Source of the DNA: Bacillota bacterium
GTDB lineage: Bacteria; Bacillota; Clostridia; Peptostreptococcales; Anaerovoracaceae
Reading direction: 5' to 3'
DNA: 64,000 nucleotides
Assembly (NCBI GenBank): GCA_017433375.1
Contig: JAFRHG010000014.1
Coordinates: forward strand, 62,001-126,000
Under the pieces are notes generated by a model, which made no database searches, was not told where the DNA came from, and saw only the letters and a program-made list of their open reading frames with translations. Below, piece after piece: positions 45,033 through 53,276 of the stretch. The first letter of the stretch is position 1. Each line of letters begins with the position of its first letter. The position numbers and the translations under genes were made by a program.

Positions 45033-45890
45033 ATGTACGAAACATTCACCTTGCGCACCCTGCCAAAGGGGATCATTCAGGGATACAGCTGGACGGTGGA
45101 GGACCCGGAGCGGGTGGTCTGCGTCGTCCACGGCATCGGCGAATACGGCGGACGCTATGAGCGGGTGGCCGGGAAGCTGAACGAGGCCGGCTGCAGTGTG
45201 CTGACCATGGATCTGCGTGGCCACGGGGATTCCGTGGAGAGGAAGGGCCACTGCGCCTTCCGGGATGATGTACTGGAGGATGTCAGCGCGCTCCTGTCCT
45301 ACGCGGCCAGGCACAATGAAGGCAAGCCCGTCATTCTCTACGGTCACAGCATGGGCGGCAACATCGCCCTGGACTACCGCAGCCGGGGAACCTTCAACGA
45401 TCTTCCGGCGGCCTATCTGATATCCGCCCCCTGGATCCGGCTGGTCCGGCCCATTCCTTTCCCTCTGTATGTAACGGTAAAAACCATGGCCAGGCTGTTT
45501 CCCTCCATGACCATCGGTGCCAGCGTCAATGAGGACCATCTAGGCAACCTGGAACTGGTGCGGCCATACCATGACGATCCCATGGTGCATAACCGGATTT
45601 CCCTGCAGTGCGCCGTGGACGGTTTCGAAACGGGCCGAAAGCTGGAAGAGGGGACACTGGAAGATAATGGAAATGCAAAGGCGATCCCCACCCTGATCAT
45701 GCACGGGGGCGAAGACAGGATCTGCGACATCCGGGGCACGAAGGCCGTGGTTGAGCGCATGATCGCCAGAGGCGATGCGGTGGAATTCAAAGAGTGGCCG
45801 GGACTGTATCACGAGATCCATAACGGGGGAGCCGAGTCCAACGGGGATGAGGTGATCGAAGAGATGATCCGCTTCTTTAAGCAGTTCTGA
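45033..45890 (+). CDS. Alpha/beta hydrolase, monoacylglycerol-lipase-like
   Basis: 285 residues of the Hydrolase_4 type. V-H-G-I-G-E-Y forms the oxyanion region, LRGHGDSVERKGHC follows, and the nucleophile elbow is G104-H-S106-M-G-G. The acid lies near HGGEDRICD and the histidine in LYHEIHN. There is no signal peptide, so it is cytoplasmic; the substrate is probably a lysophospholipid or monoglyceride (family-based). The ATG at 45033 follows AAGGGG; the one at 45015 would put the site inside the gene. It is monocistronic. Confidence 0.88.
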   Translation: MYETFTLRTLPKGIIQGYSWTVEDPERVVCVVHGIGEYGGRYERVAGKLNEAGCSVLTMDLRGHGDSVERKGHCAFRDDVLEDVSALLSYAARHNEGKPVILYGHSMGGNIALDYRSRGTFNDLPAAYLISAPWIRLVRPIPFPLYVTVKTMARLFPSMTIGASVNEDHLGNLELVRPYHDDPMVHNRISLQCAVDGFETGRKLEEGTLEDNGNAKAIPTLIMHGGEDRICDIRGTKAVVERMIARGDAVEFKEWPGLYHEIHNGGAESNGDEVIEEMIRFFKQF

Positions 45891-45901
45891 TCAGGGCCTG
45901 C

Positions 45902-45919
45902 GACCCCAGGACAGGGGTC
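45902..45919. other. Hairpin between convergent genes
   Basis: GACCCC (45902-45907) and GGGGTC (45914-45919) pair around AGGACA in the 41-base gap between the hydrolase and rqcH stop codons. No real T-run on either side; a weak terminator at best. Confidence 0.4.
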
Positions 45920-45931
45920 TTCGGCCTTCCG

Positions 45932-47686
45932 TCAGCGGACTTCTTCCGCCCCGGGGGGAAGGGCAGGCTCCACGTAGAGTGTTTTATTGTGTGTGAAGAT
46001 GACCATGCCGGGCCTTGCCCCGGCTGGTTTTTTTACGTGGCGGACGAGGGTATAGTCCACGGGCACGTTGGAAGAAGACTTGCCTTTGCTGTGAAAGGCG
46101 GCGATCCCCGCGGCCTCGAAGAGCTCTTCCTCTGTGGGCTGGCCGCCCTCCAGCAGGAGGATCACGTGGGAGCCGGGGATATCCTTGGTATGCAGCCACA
46201 TATCGTTTCCGGCGGCCCGGCGGCAGGTCAGCCAGTCGTTTTCCCGGTTGTTGCGTCCCACCAGGACTTCCCGTCCCGAGGACAGGGCGTAGCGGCGGGG
46301 CTGGGGCCGGGGATTCTTTTTGGTCTGCCGGCGGGCATCCTTCGCCCGGCGGCGGAGGAAACCGTTCTCCGTCAGCTCCTGGCGGAGAAGATCCGTCTCC
46401 TCGATGGTGGCGGCGTTTTCGGCAAAGGTGAGGACCGACTCCAGATAGTCGATCTCCCGCTGGGTTTCCTCGATCTGGATCGCCTTTTCCTTGATGGCCG
46501 TCCTGGCCTTGCCGTACTTCTTGTAGTAGCGCTGGGCGTTGCGGGCGGGGGAGAAGCGGGGATCCAGAGGGATGCTCACCTGGCTGCCGTCGTAGTAGCT
46601 GGTCACCGTGACCTTGTCGGCGCCGGGCTCCACCAGGTGGAGATTGGCCGTCAGCAGCTCGCCGTAGAGCCGGTATCGGTCCGCATTCTCCGCCTTCTGC
46701 CGGTCTTCCTCCAGGCGCTGCAGTTTCAGCTTCAGCTTGTCCAGGGTAGCCTTGATCACCCGCTGCAGGTCCGCGGAGCGCTGCCGCACCACATTGGTGG
46801 AATCCCGGTGGGCGAAAAACCACTCCGCCGCCTGGCTCAGGCTGGGGAAGGGAAGAACCCTGTAGGTCGGATCGTTTTCGTAGACGGACAGGGGCGTGAT
46901 GTGAAAATCCGCCGGCCGGCCGTCCTCCTTCAGGTAGACGGCGGGGCGCAGGCTGCCATCCTCAAGGGAATCGACGATCCCCCGAAGATGGGCAAAGGCA
47001 AGGGAGGCGTCGAAGGATCCGCCCTGCTGCTGATCGCCGCCGAACCCGGCGCTGGCGATGGTCTGGGCGAGGGGCGGGCTGATGCCCTGGATCCCGTCCA
47101 GAAGATCCCGTTCGGGCTGGAAATCATTGGAAATCATACCTTCGATCTGTTCTGCCGTGACCTGGGAGAAGGGGATCTTCTGCTGCACCGGAGGATAGGT
47201 GTAAGCCTTTCCCGGAAGGATCTGGCGAACCCGGTTCACATCGATGGAGATGTGCTTGATGCTGTCGATGATCCGGTCCTTCCCGGTGTCCACCAGGAGG
47301 ATGTTGCTGTGCTTGCCCATGATTTCCACGATCAGTTTGCGGTTAACAGAAAACCCTAATTCGTCTACTGTCTCCAGGGAGAACTCCAGGATGCGTTCCG
47401 TGTCGTGCTGGGCGATTTCAACGATCCGGGCGGCGCCCAGGTGCTTGCGCAGGACCATGCAGAAAACGGGCGGAGTCAGGGGATTCTCGGTCATCTTCTC
47501 CACCAGATAGGCGGCGGAATGGTTGCCGGCGGCGGACAGCAGAAGAAGGCGCCGTCCGCGCTTCGTGTGGATGCTCAGCAGGATCTGCTCCGGCTGAGGC
47601 TGGTAGATTTTCTCGATTTTGCCCATGAGAAGCTCCTGGCGAAGCTCCCGGGCAGCGGCCATGGTGACCACACCGTCGTAGGACAT
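45932..47686 (-). CDS. rqcH: RqcH (NFACT) ribosome quality control factor
   Basis: 584 residues on the minus strand: NFACT-N (MSYDGVVTMAAARELRQELL MGKIEKIYQP), helix-hairpin-helix and coiled-coil middle (about 300-450), and NFACT-R with LVGRNNRENDWLTCRRAAGN D-M-W-L-H and DIPGSHVIL. RqcH recruits Ala-tRNA to obstructed 50S subunits and adds alanine tails, a role shown in Bacillus; the protein is often annotated as fibronectin-binding. GGAGG precedes the ATG. It is divergent from yicC. Confidence 0.94.
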   Translation of the reverse strand: MSYDGVVTMAAARELRQELLMGKIEKIYQPQPEQILLSIHTKRGRRLLLLSAAGNHSAAYLVEKMTENPLTPPVFCMVLRKHLGAARIVEIAQHDTERILEFSLETVDELGFSVNRKLIVEIMGKHSNILLVDTGKDRIIDSIKHISIDVNRVRQILPGKAYTYPPVQQKIPFSQVTAEQIEGMISNDFQPERDLLDGIQGISPPLAQTIASAGFGGDQQQGGSFDASLAFAHLRGIVDSLEDGSLRPAVYLKEDGRPADFHITPLSVYENDPTYRVLPFPSLSQAAEWFFAHRDSTNVVRQRSADLQRVIKATLDKLKLKLQRLEEDRQKAENADRYRLYGELLTANLHLVEPGADKVTVTSYYDGSQVSIPLDPRFSPARNAQRYYKKYGKARTAIKEKAIQIEETQREIDYLESVLTFAENAATIEETDLLRQELTENGFLRRRAKDARRQTKKNPRPQPRRYALSSGREVLVGRNNRENDWLTCRRAAGNDMWLHTKDIPGSHVILLLEGGQPTEEELFEAAGIAAFHSKGKSSSNVPVDYTLVRHVKKPAGARPGMVIFTHNKTLYVEPALPPGAEEVR

Positions 47687-47719
47687 CCCTGCGGTTCCTC
47701 CGTTTTACCCGTTGATATT

Positions 47720-47749
47720 TTGCGAATTCCAACTTACAATGAGTATAGT
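47720..47749 (+). promoter_or_regulatory. Probable yicC promoter
   Basis: TTGCGA (47720-47725), an 18-base spacer and TATAGT (47744-47749), 30 bases ahead of yicC in the divergent intergenic region. Confidence 0.5.
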
Positions 47750-47778
47750 ATCACAAAGAAGGCAGGAGTGAAAAGGAT

Positions 47779-48663
47779 ATGATCAAAAGCATGACCGGAT
47801 TCGGCCGCGGAGAATACAGCGACGGCCACAGGAACGTAACGGTGGAGATCCGCAGCGTGAACCACCGCTATGGGGATATTACCGTGAAGACGTCCAGGCG
47901 CTATTCCTTTGCCGAAGACGCAGCGAAAGTTGCGGTGAAGGACATCATCAAGCGGGGCAAGGCGGATGTATCCGTCATGGTGGAGACGCTGACGGAGGGT
48001 GATCTGACCGTAAAGCTCAACGAACCGGCAGCGGCCCAGTACATGGAGAACCTCCGGGCACTGCAGAAGAAGCACCGGCTGGCTGGCGAGATCGATATCG
48101 CCCTGCTGTCATCCATGCCCGACGTGCTGAAAGCCGTCCCCGATGTGGAGGACGAAGAGGGCGTGAAGGAAGCCGTCTCCCAGGCGGCGGAGAAGGCGGC
48201 GGAGGCCATCGATGCCATGCGGATCACCGAAGGGGAGAAACTGGCGGCCGACCTGCTGATGCGGGGAGACCTGGTTCGGGACATCGTCCGCCGGATCGAT
48301 GTGCGGGCGCCTCAGATCGCCGGGGAATACGTAGCGAAGATGAAGGAGCGCATCGCCGAGCTTCTGGGCGGTGATGTGGAGATCCCCGAGGACCGGATCC
48401 TGACGGAGGCAGCCATCTTCGCGGACAAAAGCAACATCACCGAGGAACTGGTCCGGCTGGACAGCCATATGCAGCAGCTGAAGCAGATCCTGACGGAGGC
48501 GGAGGGACCCGTGGGCAAGAAACTGGACTTCCTGGTGCAGGAGATGAACCGGGAAATCAACACCATCGGATCCAAGGCCAACGACCTGGAGATCACCTCT
48601 CTGGTGCTGGAGGCCAAGAGCGAGATCGAGAAGATCCGGGAGCAGGTACAGAACATCGAGTAG
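47779..48663 (+). CDS. yicC: YicC-family endoribonuclease
   Basis: 294 residues. The N-terminus IKSMTGFGRGEYSDGHRNVT VEIRSVNHRY and the C-terminus LDFLVQEMNREINTIGSKAN DLEI are family hallmarks. YicC has been shown to be an endoribonuclease that helps degrade small RNA in E. coli. In Firmicutes it precedes gmk, often with remA between; remA is missing here. Confidence 0.95.
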   Translation: MIKSMTGFGRGEYSDGHRNVTVEIRSVNHRYGDITVKTSRRYSFAEDAAKVAVKDIIKRGKADVSVMVETLTEGDLTVKLNEPAAAQYMENLRALQKKHRLAGEIDIALLSSMPDVLKAVPDVEDEEGVKEAVSQAAEKAAEAIDAMRITEGEKLAADLLMRGDLVRDIVRRIDVRAPQIAGEYVAKMKERIAELLGGDVEIPEDRILTEAAIFADKSNITEELVRLDSHMQQLKQILTEAEGPVGKKLDFLVQEMNREINTIGSKANDLEITSLVLEAKSEIEKIREQVQNIE

Positions 48664-48708
48664 AAAAGTGCCGGAAATAAAGGTGCCGAATATTAAGAAA
48701 AAAGAATC

Positions 48709-48737
48709 TTGAAGCCGGCGCCCGCTGGTGATATACT
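48709..48737 (+). promoter_or_regulatory. gmk promoter with extended -10
   Basis: TTGAAG (48709-48714), a 17-base spacer and TG-A-TATACT (48732-48737). It lies 40 bases before gmk and would drive gmk-rpoZ. Confidence 0.6.
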
Positions 48738-48777
48738 TGATACACTGCAATCGTCGATCGACACCTGGGGAAAGAAC

Positions 48778-49347
48778 ATGAGAGAAGGAAAGCTGTTCAT
48801 CATCTCCGGGCCTTCGGGAACGGGGAAAGGAACCATATGCAAACGGCTTGTGGCGATGGACCCGGACATTACCCTGTCGGTTTCCGTGACAACGCGGAGC
48901 CCGCGGGAAGGTGAGGCCCACGGCAGGGAATACTTTTTCATCAGCCGGGAGGAATACCTGCAGCTGCTCTCCGACGGGGGATTGCTGGAACACGCCAGCG
49001 TGTACGGCAAGACCTTGTACGGAACGCCCAGGGAGCCGGTGGTGAAGTGGCTGGCCCGGGGCAGGGACGTGATCCTGGAGATCGATGTGCAGGGCGCCTT
49101 TCAGGTCAGGCAGAACTATCCGGAATGCATTCTGATCTTCATCCTTCCCCCCTCTATGGAGGAACTGGAGGCGAGGATCATCGGCAGGGGCTCGGAGACG
49201 GAGGAATCCCTGACGGCCCGGCTGGCCGAAGCCGAGAAGGAGATCGAGCTGGCGGACCAGTACGATTACCAGGTAGTCAACGGGGATCTCGAAGAGGCCG
49301 TGAGACAGGTCTACGGGATCATCACCGAAGAGAGAAATAAAGAGTAA
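48778..49347 (+). CDS. gmk: Guanylate kinase
   Basis: 189 residues. The P-loop S10-G-P-S-G-T-G-K-G-T, the GMP-binding SVSVTTRSPREGEAHGREYF and the lid region ARIIGRGSETEE are present. It phosphorylates GMP/dGMP to the diphosphate. The ATG at 48778 is used; the longer frame to 48709 is the promoter. rpoZ follows 48 bases later. Confidence 0.97.
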   Translation: MREGKLFIISGPSGTGKGTICKRLVAMDPDITLSVSVTTRSPREGEAHGREYFFISREEYLQLLSDGGLLEHASVYGKTLYGTPREPVVKWLARGRDVILEIDVQGAFQVRQNYPECILIFILPPSMEELEARIIGRGSETEESLTARLAEAEKEIELADQYDYQVVNGDLEEAVRQVYGIITEERNKE

Positions 49348-49395
49348 AGAAAACCGAATCGAAGAGATCGAAGAGAGAGAAAGAGAGGAATAACG

Positions 49396-49593
49396 ATGTT
49401 ATATCCGTCCATCAATACCATCAGAGAAAAAGCGGACAGCCGGTACACCCTGGTGATCCTGGCTGCAAAGAGAGCGCGGGACATTATCGACGGCTATCCC
49501 AGCCTGATCGATGAGGATATCACCAAGCCGGTGTCCATCGCCGCCAACGAGATCGCGGATGATCTGATCACCTACAAGGAGGCGGAGGAGTAA
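49396..49593 (+). CDS. rpoZ: RNA polymerase omega subunit
   Basis: 65 residues: LYPSINTIREKADSRYTLVI LAAKRARDI, the omega core with the A-K-R-A-R segment that clamps the beta' C-terminus. Slightly shorter than E. coli omega, as usual in Firmicutes. AGAGGAA precedes the ATG. The gmk-rpoZ pairing is standard. Confidence 0.96.
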   Translation: MLYPSINTIREKADSRYTLVILAAKRARDIIDGYPSLIDEDITKPVSIAANEIADDLITYKEAEE

Positions 49594-49633
49594 TACCGTT
49601 TCGCGTCCGCGCGATAATCTGACCCGGATCATA

Positions 49634-49680
49634 AAGACTTCCCTGTTAACGTCGTAACCTGAGAAGAGGGAGGTCTTTTT
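49634..49680 (+). terminator. Terminator-like hairpin whose 3' arm is the SD of the LytTR gene
   Basis: AAGACTTCCCT (49634-49644) pairs with AGGGAGGTCTT (49667-49677; 11 bp with one G-T pair), followed by TTT and then the ATG at 49681. The 3' arm holds GGGAGG, the ribosome-binding site of the next gene, so the fold both can end rpoZ transcription and hide that site. Confidence 0.75.
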
Positions 49681-50049
49681 ATGTTGAAGAAGACACTGTC
49701 GATCAAGATCCGGCGGCGGATCGTTGTCCTCCAGATGGGTGACATTCTGTTCATGGAAAAGAAAAAGCGGCAAGTGGTCCTGCACGCGTCGGATGGGGAG
49801 TATCTGTTTTATGGACGGTTTTATGAGCTCATGGATGATCTGGATGCCCGCTTTGCCTGGTGCCACCGAAGCTATATCCTGAATATGGACCGGATCGTCT
49901 CCATGGGAGACTGCGTCATCCGGCTGGACGATGATACGGAGCTGGTCTTCGGCAAGGAGCCCTACGGCCGTCTGCGGGAGACCTATGACCGGTATCTGGA
50001 CTGGAAGCGGTCCCTCCGTAAAGCCCAACGGCACCGGCGGGGGCAGTAG
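49681..50049 (+). CDS. Stand-alone LytTR-domain DNA-binding protein
   Basis: 122 residues made of a LytTR domain alone (about 15-110): IVVLQMGDILFMEKKKRQVVL, GRFYELMDDLDARFAWCHRS YILNMDRI and the C-terminal PYGRLRETYDRYL. There is no receiver domain. LytTR proteins bind direct repeats and regulate virulence, competence or adjacent membrane-protein genes. The C-terminus is basic. A small membrane-protein gene lies just downstream on the other strand. Confidence 0.88.
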   Translation: MLKKTLSIKIRRRIVVLQMGDILFMEKKKRQVVLHASDGEYLFYGRFYELMDDLDARFAWCHRSYILNMDRIVSMGDCVIRLDDDTELVFGKEPYGRLRETYDRYLDWKRSLRKAQRHRRGQ

Positions 50050-50089
50050 AGCCCGGCCGGTCACGGGCCGGGACCGGATCAGCCGCGCA

Positions 50090-50176
50090 GAGAGGACAGC
50101 CCGCATCGCCGCGGGGCAAAGAAGACAGCCCGCATCGGCGCGGGGCAAAGAAGACAGCCCGCATCGCCGCGGGGCG
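50090..50176. repeat. Three tandem copies of a 29-base GC-rich unit
   Basis: GACAGCCCGCATCG begins at 50095, 50124 and 50153, an exact 29-base period with few changes. The array lies between the LytTR stop and the stop of the leftward small gene. No CRISPR architecture (no unique spacers). Confidence 0.85.
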
Positions 50177-50179
50177 GCT

Positions 50180-50359
50180 TCAGCTGCGCAGTTTGCCCAG
50201 GTAGAAAATGGTGACGAACAGTCCGAGCCCGATGAGGACATAGCCCAAAGCCGGATGGGACGTCTCGAAGTATCCGGTCTTGAAACAGAGACCGGTGATG
50301 GCGATCACCATACCCATAGCCGCGGCGAGTATGTTAAAGAGGGTTTTTCCGTAGTTCAT
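50180..50359 (-). CDS. Small two-helix membrane protein
   Basis: 59 residues on the minus strand: MNYGKTLFNILAAAMGMVIA then a short loop and a second hydrophobic helix (about 39-56). The start at 50359 is placed where the hydrophobic protein begins; AGGA lies about 10 bases before. No family recognised. It faces the LytTR gene, and such regulators often control small membrane proteins (inference). Confidence 0.5.
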   Translation of the reverse strand: MNYGKTLFNILAAAMGMVIAITGLCFKTGYFETSHPALGYVLIGLGLFVTIFYLGKLRS

Positions 50360-50531
50360 CCGATGATCCTGACGCGGCTTCCCTTGCCTTTGTATGGGGC
50401 GGGGAAACACCCCTGCCGGGTCCGCGTCTTTTCCTTTCCTGATCTGACGAACCCATTCTACCATTCCCGGCCGGAATTGAAAAGGCATCCTGAGGAGTAA
50501 GGCATTGTCACTGCCAAATACATGGAAAGAA

Positions 50532-50559
50532 TTGACTTTTCATGCAAACACTGTATAAT
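50532..50559 (+). promoter_or_regulatory. Promoter of the lysozyme-like gene
   Basis: TTGACT (50532-50537), a 16-base spacer and TATAAT (50554-50559). The ATG follows at 50569, so the transcript would carry only 0-3 leader bases. Confidence 0.75.
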
Positions 50560-50568
50560 TAGATTATT

Positions 50569-51921
50569 ATGCTGAAAAGAAAACACGCAAAACGATTCAT
50601 TGCCTTTGCCCTTGCCGCGTGCATGGCGGTGACGGTGCCGGTGATTTCCCTGGCGGCGTCCTCCAACGAGCCGGCGGTTTATGGTTATCTGACGAGGAAC
50701 ATGCACCTGAACCGGGCGGCTTCCTGCGGGGTCATGACCAACCTCCAGGCGGAGAGCGGAATGAAGTCCGACAACCTGGAGAACCTGTACAACGTCCGCT
50801 TCGGCCTGACGGACAGGCAGTACACGGACCGGGTCAACAAGGGCATCCACCAGAACGGCAAATACAAAACGGGATACGGATCGACCAGATACTTCACCAA
50901 GGACTACTGCGGCTACGGCATCTGCCAGTGGACCTCCCTGGGAAGACGGCAGAACCTGCTGAAGAAGGCCCTGGCCAGGAACGTGTCCATCGACAACCTT
51001 CCCATGCAGCTGGAGTTTCTCTACGATGAGCTGAAGGGGAGCTATCCCCAGGTTCTCGCCACCCTGCAGGGCGTGCCCGATACGGCCGAGGGGGCCTATC
51101 TGGCGGCGGCCCACTTCTGCGCTGCCTTTGAAGTCCCGGCGAACACGACCAGGACGGCGGGCAAGCGGGCTGAGAAGGCGCTGTCGGGATACTGGAAGAC
51201 CTACAGCAACCAGTCCGTCAAGGCGAAGAACATTTCCGCCCTGGGACTTTGCGGATACGCTTATCCCGTCCAGGTGAAAAAGGGAAGCAAACTGACCTGC
51301 GGCGGCCACGTTATCGGCAACAGCCGGATCAAGAGCCTCTCGGTGAAGATCCTGGACAAAAGCGGCAAGGCTCTGTCCAGCAAGACCATGCTCCCCGGGT
51401 CCACCGTAGGACGGCTGTCTACCGCCGGGAGCTATATGCATTTTGAAAAGCTGGCTGCGGGCAGCTACATCTACATGGTGTCCGCCACGGACGTGAAGGG
51501 CAGGACCGTATCGGCCAAGCACGCCTTTACCGTTGCCGCGGGCGGATCGACCAAGACGGCCAGAGGCTTTTCCTGCCGCAACGGCGCGTCGGAATACGCG
51601 GGAGCCTCAGCTCCCTCCGCGCTGCGGATCACCGGCGTCAAGGCGCCCACATCCCTGAACCAGGGAAAGAAGTTCACCATCAAGGGAACGGTACGCTCCA
51701 ATGTCCGCCTGAAGAAGGTGACCGTGGGCATCTATACCACCGACGGGACGAAGAAATACCAGGCTACGAAGAAGCTGAAGAAAAAGACCTACAGCATCAA
51801 GAACCTGCGCAAGAAGATGAAGTTCAACAAGCTGGCCAAGGGCACCTATGTCTTCAAGGTCACCGCTGTGGACAAGAAGCAGACGAAGGTTCTGGTCAAC
51901 CAGCAGTTCACCGTGCGGTAG
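50569..51921 (+). CDS. Secreted protein with phage-tail-lysozyme-like domain
   Basis: 450 residues. A signal peptide (basic start, hydrophobic 10-28, cleavage after S-L-A-A about 30) precedes a Phage_lysozyme2-like domain (about 35-205) with a candidate catalytic E62 in NLQAESGMKSDNL and G-Y-G-I-C-Q-W-T. Two Ig-like or fibronectin-like modules (about 225-320 and 345-450) have Lys-rich strands. It probably cuts peptidoglycan outside the cell. No other phage gene is near, so it is a cellular autolysin-type protein. The start has no ribosome-binding site. Confidence 0.82.
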   Translation: MLKRKHAKRFIAFALAACMAVTVPVISLAASSNEPAVYGYLTRNMHLNRAASCGVMTNLQAESGMKSDNLENLYNVRFGLTDRQYTDRVNKGIHQNGKYKTGYGSTRYFTKDYCGYGICQWTSLGRRQNLLKKALARNVSIDNLPMQLEFLYDELKGSYPQVLATLQGVPDTAEGAYLAAAHFCAAFEVPANTTRTAGKRAEKALSGYWKTYSNQSVKAKNISALGLCGYAYPVQVKKGSKLTCGGHVIGNSRIKSLSVKILDKSGKALSSKTMLPGSTVGRLSTAGSYMHFEKLAAGSYIYMVSATDVKGRTVSAKHAFTVAAGGSTKTARGFSCRNGASEYAGASAPSALRITGVKAPTSLNQGKKFTIKGTVRSNVRLKKVTVGIYTTDGTKKYQATKKLKKKTYSIKNLRKKMKFNKLAKGTYVFKVTAVDKKQTKVLVNQQFTVR

Positions 51922-51949
51922 GCAAAGGCAACGGAATACAGGAAAAACC

Positions 51950-51976
51950 GGCACGGGCCAGTCCCGTGCCATTTTT
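51950..51976 (+). terminator. Rho-independent terminator
   Basis: GGCACGGG (51950-51957) pairs perfectly with CCCGTGCC (51963-51970) and is followed by ATTTTT. It ends the lysozyme-like gene. Confidence 0.9.
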
Positions 51977-51997
51977 ATAGGCCAGTTTTTCCTCATT

Positions 51998-52031
51998 ACT
52001 TCTTGACGTTAACGTAATGAAGTGTTAGCAT
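51998..52031 (+). promoter_or_regulatory. his operon promoter with overlapping operator-like dyad
   Basis: TTGACG (52003-52008), a 17-base spacer and TAGCAT (52026-52031). A 26-base dyad (51998-52023) covers the -35 and most of the spacer: ACTTC ... ACGTTAACGT ... GAAGT, 11 of 13 positions symmetric. A repressor bound here would block transcription. A HisR-type repressor is possible but unproven. No T-box or his leader peptide was seen. Confidence 0.65.
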
Positions 52032-52073
52032 AGGGACAAGTGCGGAAAACCAGAGAAAGGTGGAACACCATTT

Positions 52074-53276
52074 ATGACCAATCCCGTCACCCAACTGCAG
52101 AGAAACGAGCAGATGATCTTCGACCTGCGGGCCATGTACGCCGACTACGGCTACGCTCCCTTCCGGATCCGGAAGTTTGAGGAGTACGAGCTCTACGTGA
52201 AGAACAAGGACTTCATCGACTCGGCCAACATCATCACCTTCACCGACACCAACGGCAAGCTGATGGCCCTGAAGCCGGACGTGACCCTGAGCGTGGTGAA
52301 GAACAGCCGGGATGTGCCCGGCCAGGTCCAGAAGGTCTACTACAACGAAAACATCTACCGGGTCTCCCGGCGCAGCCACATGTTCGAGGAACTGATGCAG
52401 GTCGGCATCGAGTGCATCGGGGACATCGACGACTACAACATCCACGAGGTCCTCATGCTGGCGGCCATGACCCTTCAGTACGTCTCCCCCGAGGGAGTGC
52501 TGGTGGTGTCGGACCTGGACATCCTGTCCCGGATCATGGACCACTACTGGGTGCCCGCCGACGTCCAGGAAGAGCTGATCGCCTGCCTGGGGGAAAAGAA
52601 TATCCACACCCTCCGCCGGATCTGCCGGGAGAGCGAGATCGACGAGATCTGCGCCGATCTTCTGGCCCGCATGGCCCGGATATACGGCCGCCCGGAAAAG
52701 GTGCTGGCCGAACTGGAGGAACTGATCCGGGAAGCGGAGGCGAAGGAGGAGGCTCCGGAGGATGGGGAAGAAGCGTCCCCGGAGGGAGGGGAGGAAGCGC
52801 CCCTGTCCCTGCAGGTGAAGGAGGTGACCGATCACCTGCGCCAGCTGCTGGACGCCTTCGTTGACGAGGAGGTGCGGGACATGATCCGCATCGATTTCTC
52901 CGTGGTCAGCGATGTGAACTATTATAACGGCATCGTCTTCAACGGCTTCGTGGAGGGCCTGCCGGACTGCGTCATTTCCGGCGGCCAGTATGACCGGCTC
53001 ATGCAGAAGATGAAGCGGAAGTCCGGGGCCATCGGCTTCGGCGTATACATGGACCGGCTGGAGCGGTATCTGGCCACGGGCAGCGATTACGATATCGACA
53101 TCCTGCTCCTCTACGATGAGAAGGAGGATATGATCACGGTAAAGAGAAGGGTGGAGGAACTGGTGGTCAAAGGCAACCGGGTCCTGGCCCAGCGTGCCGT
53201 GCCGAAAAAACTGGTTTACCGGAAACTCATGCAGGTGAAAGACGGGGAGGTGACGGAAATTGGATCAGATGATTAA
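52074..53276 (+). CDS. hisZ: ATP phosphoribosyltransferase regulatory subunit HisZ
   Basis: A 400-residue histidyl-tRNA-synthetase-like protein that lacks the anticodon domain and forms the active octamer with short HisG. Typical segments: ALKPDVTLSVVKNSRD (motif 2-like), MQVGIECIGDIDDYNIHEVL, SGGQYDRLMQKM and GAIGFGVYMDRLE. An acidic insertion (EEAPEDGEEASPEGGEEAP, about 225-245) is unusual. First gene of the his operon; it overlaps hisG by 17 bases. Confidence 0.95.
   Translation: MTNPVTQLQRNEQMIFDLRAMYADYGYAPFRIRKFEEYELYVKNKDFIDSANIITFTDTNGKLMALKPDVTLSVVKNSRDVPGQVQKVYYNENIYRVSRRSHMFEELMQVGIECIGDIDDYNIHEVLMLAAMTLQYVSPEGVLVVSDLDILSRIMDHYWVPADVQEELIACLGEKNIHTLRRICRESEIDEICADLLARMARIYGRPEKVLAELEELIREAEAKEEAPEDGEEASPEGGEEAPLSLQVKEVTDHLRQLLDAFVDEEVRDMIRIDFSVVSDVNYYNGIVFNGFVEGLPDCVISGGQYDRLMQKMKRKSGAIGFGVYMDRLERYLATGSDYDIDILLLYDEKEDMITVKRRVEELVVKGNRVLAQRAVPKKLVYRKLMQVKDGEVTEIGSDD

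Noticed and set aside
50090..50176. Small CRISPR array
   Set aside because: The units are contiguous tandem repeats with no unique spacers and no cas genes nearby.
50569..51921. Prophage remnant because of the phage-lysozyme-like domain
   Set aside because: It has a signal peptide and wall-type C-terminal modules and no other phage gene around.
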